A stretch of 64,000 nucleotides of DNA from Planctomycetota bacterium (GTDB lineage: Bacteria; Planctomycetota; UBA8108; JACQVS01). Where the stretch lies: positions 42,803 through 106,802 of the forward strand of contig JANQLS010000002.1 in NCBI GenBank assembly GCA_028280485.1, in the 5' to 3' direction. Positions 19,717-28,580 of this stretch are shown here, piece by piece. The notes beneath the pieces are model-generated. The model was not told the origin of the DNA, made no database searches, and was given only the letters and a program-made list of their open reading frames with translations. The position numbers were made by a program, and so were the translations under genes. Each line of letters opens with the position of its first letter. Within the stretch, counting starts at the first letter, position 1.

Positions 19717-20484
19717 TCACTCCTCAATAACAAACGATTTCTTCACATTAAAATAATTATCACACAAATTGATCTTTAAGGGAGTGGGGAAGGTCGAATT
19801 CGTTAATGACTTACACATTCTCTTAAAGGCTTGAACCATTTTGGGATCTTCCCAGGCATTGTTAACCAGGACGAAAGAAATGGTGTACTTCTCATCCGAA
19901 GATTCCAGCCGGACTGAGACCCCATCTCCTTGAAAGAAGGTTAATCCTCGGAGAGTCGTACCCAATCTTCGAGCTTCATCCTCAGTTGCATCTCCTGAAT
20001 AATAAACTTCATCATTACCTACATTAATATGGGGTCCATAATCAGGGCCTAAAATGAGATTCATACTTAGGAAGGTGACTAAAAAGAATGCGAGGCAGCC
20101 AAGACCGATACCAAAGGAAGACCATAGTGATGAAAAATCACCTCCGTTCAGAGTATGGTTGGCAATGAGTTTTGATTGCAGTTTTTTTGCAATCAAGTGA
20201 ATGATCAACAATTGGGGGATGATAAAAACGGCGCTGGGCACGCGGTCAAAGACTTGATCTGGGATGACGAAAATGAGAACCAACAATGCTACAGCCCCCA
20301 AAAAGCCACCGATGACTGCATTTCTTCCGGCCGATTTTTGTCCAGTGCGGAAATAATTTAGGGCCATGATAATGCCCCCTGCAAGGGGGGTGCCCCAGAA
20401 TGTAGCCCAAACGATACTTCTTAATGAGTGAAGTTTATAGGTTGGCTGAGTTTCAGTTACTTCATCTGATTCTAAATTTGTCAT
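19717..20484 (-). CDS. Four-helix membrane protein of unknown function
   Basis: The 255-residue protein has four hydrophobic segments between residues about 28 and 150. A C-terminal soluble domain of about 100 residues follows, with VYYSGDATEDEARRLG and YTISFVLVNN. That pattern (tyrosine-rich strand, acidic helix, then LGTTLRG and FFQGDG) looks like a small alpha/beta sensor or ligand-binding domain, but I do not recognise it. It ends beside a palindromic repeat and is divergent from the sialidase-like gene. Confidence 0.7.
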   Translation of the reverse strand: MTNLESDEVTETQPTYKLHSLRSIVWATFWGTPLAGGIIMALNYFRTGQKSAGRNAVIGGFLGAVALLVLIFVIPDQVFDRVPSAVFIIPQLLIIHLIAKKLQSKLIANHTLNGGDFSSLWSSFGIGLGCLAFFLVTFLSMNLILGPDYGPHINVGNDEVYYSGDATEDEARRLGTTLRGLTFFQGDGVSVRLESSDEKYTISFVLVNNAWEDPKMVQAFKRMCKSLTNSTFPTPLKINLCDNYFNVKKSFVIEE

Positions 20485-20543
20485 ATTATAGATCTTAAAT
20501 ACTTAGACTTTGGATTCATTAACTCTTTTTGAAGGATCTCTTC

Positions 20544-21698
20544 ATGCATTCGGTTTCTGTCGGATTTCTTATCCTTCTCTTTATTTTAAATTTGTCAACC
20601 TTCTCGTTTACCGAAGACCCTTTGGCTTCGTTTTTGGGGAAAGCCAAATTTGATAAGCAACGTCTGTTCAAAGACCAGCGTTACCCCAATGTCGTGGTTA
20701 CCCTAAAAGGGACGGTCTTAGCCGTTTGGGGAAATAACGGAGTGGTGGTACGCCGAAGTGAAGATGGGGGAAAAAAATGGAATAATCCTATCACCATTTC
20801 AAAGAAAGGTTACCACGGTGGAGGAACGATTGTGGACACGAATTCAGGAGACATTTTAGTCTTCGTAGAAGATCGCCAGCCTCCAGCGCCTTTAACTGTC
20901 TATCGAAGCCAAGATGATGGTCGAAGCTGGAAAGCCCAAAAAACGATCATTCATAAAGATATCCATGGAAACACTCCTTCGATGCACATGAATGAGCATG
21001 GAGGGACATTGAAATTCGGTCCCCATAAAGGTCGCTTAATCCGTCCTACTCGATATTACGGTCCCAATGGTGGGGATGCAGAATGGCCCATTCAGTATAC
21101 GAATGCAATCTACAGTGACGACGGAGGTAAGACTTGGAAAACCAGTAAGCCGTTCCCTGAAAAAGGAACCGGGGAAGCCACTTTGGTTGAACTACGCGAT
21201 GGGCGCATTTATTACAACTCAAGAATGCACTGGAAGAAGAGGCCGAAAAACAAACGCAGAAGAGATGCCTACAGTGACGATGGAGGAGTAACCTGGAAAA
21301 ACTGGCGTATTGTCGACAGCTTACCCGACGGAGATCAGGGGCGTACTTACGGTTGTATGGCGGGATTAACTCGCTTGCCCCTAAAAGATCGAGATATCCT
21401 TCTCTTCAGTAATTTAGATACCGATGCCTCTCACCGTGAACGGGTCACCGTTTGGGTGAGCTTCGATGGAGGAAAAACTTGGCCGCTTAAGCGATTGGTA
21501 GATCCAGGTCGTAGTGGTTATTCATCCCTTGCGGTGGGTCGAGCTAACACTCCTTCAGAAGGATGGATTTATCTCCACTATGAACACGACCCGATCAAAG
21601 GGGCTCATTTAGCAAGATTTAATTTCGCTTGGCTTTTGGAAGGGAAGAAAACTGGGGATGGCAAGGTGCCTGAATTGAAAATAAAGGAACAGAAATGA
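20544..21698 (+). CDS. Secreted sialidase-like (BNR/Asp-box) six-bladed propeller protein
   Basis: ATG 20544 is preceded by GAAGGA at 20531-20536, so it is preferred to an upstream TTG. The product has 384 residues and begins with a signal peptide. At least five Asp-box motifs (S-x-D-x-G-x-x-W) occur: SEDGGKKW, SQDDGRSW, SDDGGKTW, SDDGGVTW and SFDGGKTW. This is the hallmark of sialidase-type propellers. RYPNVVVTLKGTVLAVWG near the start resembles the arginine-bearing first blade. Members cleave sialic acid or related glycan ends, or only bind glycans; full catalytic assignment needs structure. The stop overlaps the next start (ATGA). Confidence 0.88.
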   Translation: MHSVSVGFLILLFILNLSTFSFTEDPLASFLGKAKFDKQRLFKDQRYPNVVVTLKGTVLAVWGNNGVVVRRSEDGGKKWNNPITISKKGYHGGGTIVDTNSGDILVFVEDRQPPAPLTVYRSQDDGRSWKAQKTIIHKDIHGNTPSMHMNEHGGTLKFGPHKGRLIRPTRYYGPNGGDAEWPIQYTNAIYSDDGGKTWKTSKPFPEKGTGEATLVELRDGRIYYNSRMHWKKRPKNKRRRDAYSDDGGVTWKNWRIVDSLPDGDQGRTYGCMAGLTRLPLKDRDILLFSNLDTDASHRERVTVWVSFDGGKTWPLKRLVDPGRSGYSSLAVGRANTPSEGWIYLHYEHDPIKGAHLARFNFAWLLEGKKTGDGKVPELKIKEQK

Positions 21699-22252
21699 CT
21701 GCGGATGAATTCTGGGAGATCGTAGATCGAATCCATGAACAATCTCAAGGAGACATGGAGACGAAGTGTGAACTTCTAAAAGAAAATCTTTCGACTCTCG
21801 ATAAAGATAGTTTATTGGCTTTTTCAAGGCACTTTGACTCCTTTGATCATAAAGCCTACACTTGGGAACTTTGGGGGGCCGCCTATGTCATCAATGGAGG
21901 CTGTAGTGATGATGGTTTCATGGATTTTAGAAGCACCTTGATTTCTTACGGTAATGAAGTTTATAGCCAGGCTTTAAAGGATCCCGAAAGTCTAGCTGAA
22001 TTAAAAGTGAATGATCCTGAAGAATTATTTTATGAGGGCTTTAACTATGAACTAACGGATGCTCTCGAAAATCTATTTGATGAAATCCCCGTTAAAGAAT
22101 CTCCATTGCCCGATGAACCTACCGGAAATGAGTGGGATGAAGATGGAGTAGAAAAGCTTTACCCTCAATTAGCAGCTAAGTACGGGTCTGATTTTGATAC
22201 TGGGGATGATGATCCACCACCCAAAAAGCCTTGGTGGAAGTTCTGGGCTTAG
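21695..22252 (+). CDS. DUF4240 domain protein
   Basis: The 185-residue, acidic, signal-less protein starts with MTADEFWEIVDRIH and contains FDHKAYTWELWGAAYVINGGCSDDGFMDFRSTLI. That tryptophan- and glycine-rich signature defines DUF4240, best known from MolR-like proteins. The C-terminus ends in a PPPKKPWWKFW tail. The function is unknown and the protein is presumably cytoplasmic. It overlaps the sialidase gene by four bases, so translation is coupled even though the partner is exported. Confidence 0.85.
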   Translation: MTADEFWEIVDRIHEQSQGDMETKCELLKENLSTLDKDSLLAFSRHFDSFDHKAYTWELWGAAYVINGGCSDDGFMDFRSTLISYGNEVYSQALKDPESLAELKVNDPEELFYEGFNYELTDALENLFDEIPVKESPLPDEPTGNEWDEDGVEKLYPQLAAKYGSDFDTGDDDPPPKKPWWKFWA

Positions 22253-22362
22253 ATCTCTCCCTTAAAGTTCACCCAGAAATGTGCGTATTCCCTTGAACGT
22301 ATCTTTCCAACCTTAAAGACTGAATTAAATTTGAAAGTGTTGATTTCTCATTGGGAGTGAAA

Positions 22363-23292
22363 GTGACTCGAGCCAAGAAAGCTTTTATATACATCATTAC
22401 GGTTGCGATAGGGGCATTGATTATCGTAGTGGGAATCAATTGGGAGACTCTTATCAGGGAGTATCGCTTCTGGGAACTTTTTGAATATATCGAAACTAAT
22501 AAGCAAGGACTCAAAGAGTATCGTCATCGTAAAAGCGGAATAGTTATGGTGGAGCTCCCCAAAGGAACGTTGCGAAAAAGTGATACAAAGAAAATCGGTT
22601 GGCTTCAATTTCCAAAGTATAAATTAGTGAAGATGGAGTCTTTCCTCATCGCTAAATATGAAGTATCTCAAGAGACTTGGGAAAAAGTGATGGGCTCGAA
22701 TCCCTCAAATCCTAAGGACCCGAAGCTTCCAGTTAATAATATTACGTTTAAAGAATGCGTAACGGATTCGGAGTCCTTTTGTAATAAGGTCGGCTTAAAA
22801 TTACCCACTGAAGATCAATGGGAGTATGCCTGCCGAGCGGGAACTCAAACTCAATTCTCGTTTGGTTCTTGGATAAAACCCGACCAGGTCAACTGTGATT
22901 TTAGTTCCCCTGCGTCCGTTCCTCCTGAATCCGCTGGCAGTTATTTAATCTTACAGGGGATCAAATTTTTAAATCGTAACAAACCGAAAGCAAATCCTCC
23001 GAAAGCTCCTGAACTGATGAAAAGCGGTTCCTTTCCTCCGAATCCTTGGGGATTGCATGACATGCACGGAAACGTAGCGGAAATTTGTGATTCCATGTAT
23101 GTAACTGAAGAAAATCCCGACAAGACCACACCCGATATTTTAAAACCCACTACTCGCAAAGTGATCCGAGGTGGGGCTTTTAATAGTGCAGTGCCTCTTT
23201 GCACGAGTGTCTATAGATTTATGTTGTTCGATGAATGGAAAGAAGGGGATACGGGTTTTAGGCCGATATTTGTTTTCGAGACGAATCTATAA
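22363..23292 (+). CDS. Membrane-anchored FGE-like (SUMF1 fold) protein, paralogue 1
   Basis: The start is uncertain. GTG 22363 has GGGAG five bases ahead; TTG 22351 and GTG 22357 are in frame. An uncleaved N-terminal helix (IYIITVAIGALIIVVG) anchors the protein. The FGE-sulfatase fold follows: FLIAKYEVSQETWEKVMG, LPTEDQWEYACRAGT, WGLHDMHGNVAEI, VIRGGAF and GFRPIF. Real formylglycine-generating enzymes carry two close cysteines after the RGG segment; only one (LCTSVYR) is visible here, so enzymatic activity is doubtful. The usual GG.F.MGS strand is replaced by a charged KGTLRKSD stretch. Related genes lie at 26245 and 44959. The function is unknown. Confidence 0.82.
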   Translation: MTRAKKAFIYIITVAIGALIIVVGINWETLIREYRFWELFEYIETNKQGLKEYRHRKSGIVMVELPKGTLRKSDTKKIGWLQFPKYKLVKMESFLIAKYEVSQETWEKVMGSNPSNPKDPKLPVNNITFKECVTDSESFCNKVGLKLPTEDQWEYACRAGTQTQFSFGSWIKPDQVNCDFSSPASVPPESAGSYLILQGIKFLNRNKPKANPPKAPELMKSGSFPPNPWGLHDMHGNVAEICDSMYVTEENPDKTTPDILKPTTRKVIRGGAFNSAVPLCTSVYRFMLFDEWKEGDTGFRPIFVFETNL

Positions 23293-23295
23293 TTA

Positions 23296-24423
23296 CTATT
23301 TTAGTTTCAATCCCGCATCACAATTCTTTCGAAGGTATTCAACACTCTTGCGAAATTCATTCACTTGATGCTGTTGATCGAATTTCTTTTTATCTTCACC
23401 GGGCTTAGGCTTGTCGATCTTAGGCTGACGTCCCTTTCGTAGAAGCTTGAGAAAGTCCGTGATATCTTTGGCGGCGAGATCGGGATAGCCTTCCCAATGA
23501 GCTTCCGTTAAGAAGGGCAGGGGGCGTACGGCATTGGAAATCGATTCGACGAAGATGGGCATCTTCGGATTGGATTGGTGGAGAGCCTGAATATAAGTTT
23601 TAACATCCATCATGCCTTCCCCAACGGCCATCCACTGGAATTGAGCCCCATCTTCAGAAGGCCAAACAGTGTAATCGCGCACACTGTTAGCGACAACGTA
23701 AGGTGCGAGTGCTTTGACATGAACCATGGGGTCTTCCATCGCCCACAGGGCGTTGCCGGGGTCGATCATGGCTCCACAAACATCGGTTCCCACTTCCTTG
23801 ATGATGGGGAGAAGTTCTTCAGAACGAAGATCAGCGGCGTGATTTTCAAAGCCGAATTTTATACCGGCATCTTGGGCTTGCTTAGAGCAGGCTTTGAGGA
23901 CGCGGATGGCCTCTTTAGCTCTGGGCTGAATTCCTCCTGGGAGAAATCGATCTTTAATGTTCCCAATTTTCACATTTACGATGGGGGATCCCAAGGTGGT
24001 AGCTACTTTGATCCCGAGTTTAACGAGATCTTCGGCATCACCATAAGTTTTCTTGAACCTCGCGCCATTGGCGCAGATTCCACCAGCTCCCATATAGATT
24101 TGAACGGCATGATCGTCCGCAGTTTTTCTCAGGGTTTTAAGATACTTATCATCGAGGCTTTCAAAGTAACTGAGGTTGTTGAACAGAACTCCATCCATTT
24201 TATGATCGATGGCGAATTGAAGTATTTTAGGAGCTTTCCAACGCATCCCTCGGATGGAGTGTGCATCGAGCCCGAGGGGGATACGGGACTTGGCAATTGA
24301 AGTCATTGCGAGAAGAGAGTTTGGGGCCAAGCTTGTTGCTACTGCTGCAGCTCCCAAAGTTGAAAGGAAATGGCGGCGTTTGATATTTATTGAAGGATGC
24401 GATGAAGAAGAATTGGAATTCAT
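23296..24423 (-). CDS. Exported sugar phosphate isomerase/epimerase-like TIM barrel
   Basis: The 375-residue protein begins with a Tat-like leader (KRRHFLSTLGAAAVATSLAPNSLLA). The body is an AP-endonuclease-2/xylose-isomerase-type barrel: PLGLDAHSIRG at strand 1, KFGFENHAADLRSEEL with an acidic metal ligand, AMIDPGNALW, and FVESISN late in the barrel. Planctomycetes export many such proteins, probably for uncommon sugars released from polysaccharides. The final 40 residues are a Lys-rich tail that differs from cytoplasmic relatives. It is convergent with the FGE-like gene, with 3 bases between stops, and divergent from the ACP-like gene. Confidence 0.85.
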   Translation of the reverse strand: MNSNSSSSHPSINIKRRHFLSTLGAAAVATSLAPNSLLAMTSIAKSRIPLGLDAHSIRGMRWKAPKILQFAIDHKMDGVLFNNLSYFESLDDKYLKTLRKTADDHAVQIYMGAGGICANGARFKKTYGDAEDLVKLGIKVATTLGSPIVNVKIGNIKDRFLPGGIQPRAKEAIRVLKACSKQAQDAGIKFGFENHAADLRSEELLPIIKEVGTDVCGAMIDPGNALWAMEDPMVHVKALAPYVVANSVRDYTVWPSEDGAQFQWMAVGEGMMDVKTYIQALHQSNPKMPIFVESISNAVRPLPFLTEAHWEGYPDLAAKDITDFLKLLRKGRQPKIDKPKPGEDKKKFDQQHQVNEFRKSVEYLRKNCDAGLKLK

Positions 24424-24572
24424 GGTTTAGCTTTGAAAGTTGGTCAGGGTGTAATTCTCAAAAAAGACTATAGGAAAGTCAGATACTTTCCTGAAGTTCG
24501 GATCTCGATCAAATATACTGCTTATGTGACCCAAGAATCAATATCCGTTAATAATATAGATTAGAGAATTTA

Positions 24573-24815
24573 ATGGGATTAGAAATCGTAGAGTTTGTAA
24601 TGGCGATTGAAGAAGAATTTGATATTCGAATTCCCGATATTGATGCTGGGGATATGCAGTCTATTCCCCAAGTCATCGAATGGGTTGATCGATTGACTGA
24701 TGATTCCCTGACCCAAAAAGATATAAAAGAGGGAGTTCTTAATCTCTTAAGCAAAGAATTCGGTCATTCGGATTTGAAGGGGGATGAAAATTTATATGGT
24801 TTCATGAGTGACTGA
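24573..24815 (+). CDS. Acyl-carrier-protein-like small protein lacking the carrier serine
   Basis: The 80-residue protein opens with GLEIVEFVMAIEEEFDIRIPD, strikingly like helix II of an acyl carrier protein. The usual D-S-L phosphopantetheine site just before that segment is absent (Met-Gly-Leu instead). Helix I is not encoded upstream, because an in-frame TAA lies shortly before the ATG. The second half (IKEGVLNLLSKEFG.SDLKGDENLYGF) looks like an ACP helix I and loop, so the order is rearranged relative to a normal ACP. Short ACP-like proteins of this shape occur in planctomycetes by recollection. It cannot carry an acyl chain in the standard way; a structural or regulatory role is possible. 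Confidence 0.65.
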   Translation: MGLEIVEFVMAIEEEFDIRIPDIDAGDMQSIPQVIEWVDRLTDDSLTQKDIKEGVLNLLSKEFGHSDLKGDENLYGFMSD

Positions 24816-24823
24816 TTCGATTT

Positions 24824-25933
24824 TTAGAATGATTTCGTCTTTTGTAAAAACAACCGTCCCTTCCCCGAGGTTTGAGGAACAAAAAAACCACGTGCACTCG
24901 AATGGATCTCTTTACTGAGCTCTTTTCCATTCAATTGGAATTTCCAAAAGTGGAGCCCCTTCATTCCGTTCCAAGTGACAATTAGATTTTTGGTGGAATC
25001 TGAAGATACCGAGGGAGTAAAGGCAGTCACTTCTTGTTTTGCGATTTGCTTTTCCCAAGATTGATTTAACTTCGAGTCTAAACGAATCAACCAGGCATCT
25101 CGCATTGGAAATTTACCCCTTGAAATAGCGAGAGCAGCGCTTCCGTCTTCCAAGATCGTTGTGGGGATACAACTCGGAAAGATTGTACCTTTGGTGTTGT
25201 ATTTCCCTAATTGCTCGCCCTTGTCGTTGTAAGCCAGCACTAAAACTCCATCCATTCCCGCTCCGAACTTGTCAATTTTTCCGGTCGCAGCGGTAAATAG
25301 AATGCGATCTTTATTTCTGATTCCATGAAATATCATTTCATCTTTTTTGTAATCGACATTCTTCTCCCACAGATTCTTTCCAGTGGAATCGATCTTCATC
25401 ATCCAAGCATCGTGGTTGTTCCTTTCTTTTTGAGCTGATCCTGCCAGGATCAGTCCATTATCATTCGACTTGACGGCAGCGTGAACACTCAGTCCATAGC
25501 GTTCAATGGGACTGATCTTATAGACACTCTTAGAGAAGAGCATTTTTCCTTCCGGATTGAACTTTGAAATTGTTCGTTCGCCGATGACCCAAATGGATCG
25601 ATCTTTCGTTTGTAGGAGGGAGACGACATTGCTATTTCGAAATCCTCGAGGATCCCAATTTTTTACTTCTTTGACTTTCTTGCCTTGGAGATCCAATTCT
25701 CCCCACCAGTGACTCTCGCCTTCCGCTTTAGAGTAAGTGTTTCCGAAGGCTAGGTATTTCCCCTCCTTGGTTTGAGTAATACCTCTCACCTCGTTGATTT
25801 CGGTGGGTGAGAAAGTTTTCCAGAGAGAGGTGAGTTCAATCGATTTTGATTTGTCTTGGGCGTCCACCATGCCCCCGATGATCCAAACCGTTAAGAAAGC
25901 TGTGACCTTGATGTGCTGATTCCACTTTTTCAT
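24824..25933 (-). CDS. Secreted beta-propeller-like protein
   Basis: The protein has 369 residues with a signal peptide ending at MVDAQ. About six repeats of a 'G....W....D..G....W.K' type are visible (HDAWMMKIDSTGKNLWEK, DAWLIRLDSKLNQSWEK, GGVLVLAYNDKGEQLG-like), each with DG/KDR turns. This is a YVTN/PQQ-like outer repeat pattern of secreted propellers. No catalytic motif is evident, so a binding role outside the cytoplasm is likely. It is transcribed alone and convergent with the ACP-like gene, with 8 bases between stops. Confidence 0.7.
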   Translation of the reverse strand: MKKWNQHIKVTAFLTVWIIGGMVDAQDKSKSIELTSLWKTFSPTEINEVRGITQTKEGKYLAFGNTYSKAEGESHWWGELDLQGKKVKEVKNWDPRGFRNSNVVSLLQTKDRSIWVIGERTISKFNPEGKMLFSKSVYKISPIERYGLSVHAAVKSNDNGLILAGSAQKERNNHDAWMMKIDSTGKNLWEKNVDYKKDEMIFHGIRNKDRILFTAATGKIDKFGAGMDGVLVLAYNDKGEQLGKYNTKGTIFPSCIPTTILEDGSAALAISRGKFPMRDAWLIRLDSKLNQSWEKQIAKQEVTAFTPSVSSDSTKNLIVTWNGMKGLHFWKFQLNGKELSKEIHSSARGFFVPQTSGKGRLFLQKTKSF

Positions 25934-26244
25934 TGTCGAACTCCACTAACTCGAAAGGGATTCAAATTTTAAACGGGTAATAATTATAGCTTTTTAACCG
26001 TCATAAACTTGGCCGTACGTTAGATTGACCTGAGACATATGGCATTTATATGCAAATGATTTGCCAATTCATTCGTTTGGAAGGGGGGGCCTCTTTAAAT
26101 GGGATTGGTTAATTGAAAAAACGCCTAAAACTCGGAAAACAAATTGAATTTTCCAAAATTCAAAAGATGTAAGACAATGTAAGTTCAAGTCAATGAGCCC
26201 ATTTCAAATTCAATTACATGGGCTTTAAATGAACAGGGTGTACA
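25934..26244. other. Intergenic region with a weak hairpin
   Basis: This 311-base gap lies between divergent genes. AGCCCAT (26196-26202) and ATGGGCT (26218-26224) can pair around a 15-base AT-rich loop, about 20 bases before the FGE-like start. A poly-G run (GGGGGGG) lies near 26084. No gene or repeat copy was recognised. Confidence 0.4.
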
Positions 26245-27102
26245 TTGAGTGACAACGCAATGAAATCCAAACCACGAAAATTAGCACTACTCATAATCGC
26301 TTCCCTTTGCCTCATCACAGTGATCACAACGACAATTTACTGGGAGTCCATCGTGACTTGGTATGTACTTCAACGTGATTTTAAAGCACTCAAGACCAAT
26401 GAGCAGGGATTACCAGAGTACGAACACAAGCTGACGGGAATCATTTTCGTTAAGGTGCCCGGTGGCTCCTTCAAAATGGGAAGTCCAGGAATTGAAACCG
26501 GTCGTTTAAATCATGAAGGGCCTCAAAAAAGCGTTAAGCTGAGTTCATTCCTGATCGCTAAATACGAAGTTTCACAGAAACAGTGGGAAAAAATTACCGG
26601 GAAAAGGCAGCACAAGTTCGTTGGTGAAACATTCCCTAGAGGATATTTGTTATGGGAAGACTGCAAAAACTTTTGTGATAAAACGAGCTTAAGTCTACCT
26701 ACTGAAGCGCAATGGGAATACGCCTGCAGAAGTGGAAGCGACACTCTTTATTCTAATGGATCGACAAAGGAAGAATTGAAGAAGATCGCATGGTTTAGAG
26801 AGAACTCTCGGGGAGGGCCAAATCCGATTGGAATGAAAGGTCCAAACCAATTTGGTTTACACGATATGCATGGAAATGCTCTCGAATGGTGTGCTGACAA
26901 ATACGTCACTGATTATTATAGAAGGCTTGAAGATGGCGAACTCAATCCAAAAGCAACTGCAAAGCATGACATTCACGCCATGCGAGGAGGAGCTTGGCTC
27001 TTTGGCGCTGAAAACTTACGATCAGCTTGGCGCTATTCAGGTTTTAAACTCAAAACTCAAACGAGGGCTTATTTTGGCTTCCGGCCGGTTTGGAATTTTT
27101 AG
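26245..27102 (+). CDS. Membrane-anchored FGE-like (SUMF1 fold) protein, paralogue 2
   Basis: The start may be TTG 26245 (GGGTG just upstream) or ATG 26260. An N-terminal membrane helix (about 14-32) is followed by a QGLPEYEHKLTGI linker shared with the paralogues at 22363 and 44959. The FGE fold then shows VPGGSFKMGSPG, SSFLIAKYEVSQKQWEK, LPTEAQWEYACRSG, FGLHDMHGNALEWC, MRGGAW and FGFRPVW. No cysteine pair follows the RGG segment, so formylglycine formation is not expected. A structural, binding or sensing role in the periplasm is more likely. It is transcribed alone. Confidence 0.82.
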   Translation: MSDNAMKSKPRKLALLIIASLCLITVITTTIYWESIVTWYVLQRDFKALKTNEQGLPEYEHKLTGIIFVKVPGGSFKMGSPGIETGRLNHEGPQKSVKLSSFLIAKYEVSQKQWEKITGKRQHKFVGETFPRGYLLWEDCKNFCDKTSLSLPTEAQWEYACRSGSDTLYSNGSTKEELKKIAWFRENSRGGPNPIGMKGPNQFGLHDMHGNALEWCADKYVTDYYRRLEDGELNPKATAKHDIHAMRGGAWLFGAENLRSAWRYSGFKLKTQTRAYFGFRPVWNF

Positions 27103-27159
27103 TAGGATCATCCGGACGTTCTGAGATTGCTAATTTATTATTTGATGATGTTAACTATT

Positions 27160-27297
27160 CCGAAGCGTGAGCGAGGGGACGAGACGTTGAATTGATTTCA
27201 AATTACTTTAATCTGCGAAATGTTGATATGATTTAATCTCACTCATGAACAACTTTAGTGCCGGTTTATTCTTTCACTCTCGCTAATGCATCGAGTT
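27160..27297. repeat. Second REP-like repeat family (CCGAAGCGTGAGCGAGGGG type)
   Basis: CCGAAGCGTGAGCGAGGGG at 27160-27178 is the reverse complement, with one change, of CCCTCGCTTACGCTTCGGG at 30011-30029. A degenerate opposite-facing arm (CTCTCGCTAATGCATCGAG) lies at 27277-27295. It sits in the 383-base gap (27103-27485) that otherwise shows no gene. Similar GC-rich arms are familiar from planctomycete genomes by recollection. Confidence 0.55.
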
Positions 27298-27485
27298 AAA
27301 TAAATTGCTCATTTAAATATCAATATATTCGTAGGAGTTTTAAGTGATTCTAAAACTTAATTTTTATGAGCATCTTTTGTAATGATCAATACAATATCAG
27401 ATTATGGATATTTTTGAATCGGGAATCTACATTAAACGGTGTGAGCTTTTTAACACGATTTATAAAAAACTTTGAGGGAGCAGTC

Positions 27486-28244
27486 ATGAATTGTTTTTAC
27501 GAGCGTACTATGAGGGTTTTTGAATATAGATATTCACAGCACACAAATAATCGTCTTCCCCGGGGTGGGTATTTAATACCACTTTTTTTAAGCTGTTTAT
27601 TTATATTTGTATCCTGTGATAAGAGTCAAGAAATTACAAATTACCTCGCGTTAACTGAAAATGCTAATAACGTTTCAAAAAACAAAGAAAAGATCGTTGT
27701 TAAGAATAAGGTGACTCTCTCCAAGGAGGGAGTGCAAATGAAATTTAAAGAATTGTTGTTAGTGATCTATGTTGCAGATCCTGATGAAGTGAAAATTAAA
27801 TTGAGTGAATTTAGTAAAGCTAATGGGTTTAAAGTTGAGAAGTTAAGTTATACAGAGCGAGCTGAATATAGAGAAAAGATTAAATTAATTTCTAACTTCA
27901 GCTTGGAAGGTAGTCAGCAATTACTTCATTTCGAATTTAAGAGGAAGGGGGAAGATGTCTGGATTGGAAAAGTATTATTTGGTGAAGATGAGAGTGCGCT
28001 TAAATCAATTTTTGAATTGGAGGTTAAGAAGAAATCTTTCATTTATTCTAAAGAAGGATTTAGTTCAAAAAATCGAATGTGGGGCGCTGCGCCACCTTCG
28101 ATGTCTAACATCTCTCAAACGAATGAGGGTAGAAGTTGGTCTGTGGATTCTGAGCGATTAATTTTAGATTCTGCCCCATTTAGTACTGAAGAATTCGATC
28201 CGATTATTGAATTACGGCCTTATTTTGACATTGTTCGGAAGTGA
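27486..28244 (+). CDS. Small lipoprotein of unknown function
   Basis: ATG 27486 has GGGAG 7-11 bases ahead and gives 252 residues; an upstream in-frame ATG at 27366 adds an unconvincing extension. A lipobox FVSC (Cys44) ends a hydrophobic segment, so the protein is probably lipid-anchored. The mature part is Lys/Glu-rich with alternating strand and helix and no recognisable motif. The stop TGA (28242-28244) comes from the palindromic element that begins at 28241. A composition somewhat richer in A+T than its neighbours is visible. Confidence 0.65.
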   Translation: MNCFYERTMRVFEYRYSQHTNNRLPRGGYLIPLFLSCLFIFVSCDKSQEITNYLALTENANNVSKNKEKIVVKNKVTLSKEGVQMKFKELLLVIYVADPDEVKIKLSEFSKANGFKVEKLSYTERAEYREKIKLISNFSLEGSQQLLHFEFKRKGEDVWIGKVLFGEDESALKSIFELEVKKKSFIYSKEGFSSKNRMWGAAPPSMSNISQTNEGRSWSVDSERLILDSAPFSTEEFDPIIELRPYFDIVRK

Positions 28245-28353
28245 GCCGGTCTCAGGATTGATTAAGTTTCAAGGAAACTCAGGTTTTTATCCCTGACGAT
28301 AGTATCTATCTTAACTGCTAAGGTCGGTTCACGGGGTGAGCCGACTACTACTT
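28241..28353. repeat. Paired palindromic element, copy B (REPIN/MITE-like)
   Basis: The left arm GTGAGCCGG begins at 28241 and supplies the stop of the preceding lipoprotein gene. The right arm, 28321-28348, reads AGGTCGGTTCACGGGGTGAGCCG then ACTACT. About 70 bases separate the arms. The rest of the gap to 28580 is AT-rich with no gene seen. Confidence 0.78.
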
Positions 28354-28580
28354 AGTGGTGGCTAAAGATCCTGAAATGGCTAAGATTTATTTTTTATAAA
28401 AACTTTAAACAGACAATAAATCAAGCACCTGAGAAAGTAAAAATAACAGTTGGGAAATCTAATGGATTGGGATTCTCATCTCCCATAGACTAAGGGTAAT
28501 ATTAAAGAGTATATAGAACTTTTATAATTGGGAACTCAGCTTCCTCTGCGGATTAGGAACCTCAACAAAAGTAGCGCCTC

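Noticed and set aside
22363..27102. Annotating the FGE-like proteins as sulfatase-activating enzymes
   Set aside because: The catalytic cysteine pair is missing in each.
27366..27485. Longer N-terminus for the lipoprotein at 27486
   Set aside because: The GGGAG site supports the later ATG and the extension would place a polar stretch before the signal segment.
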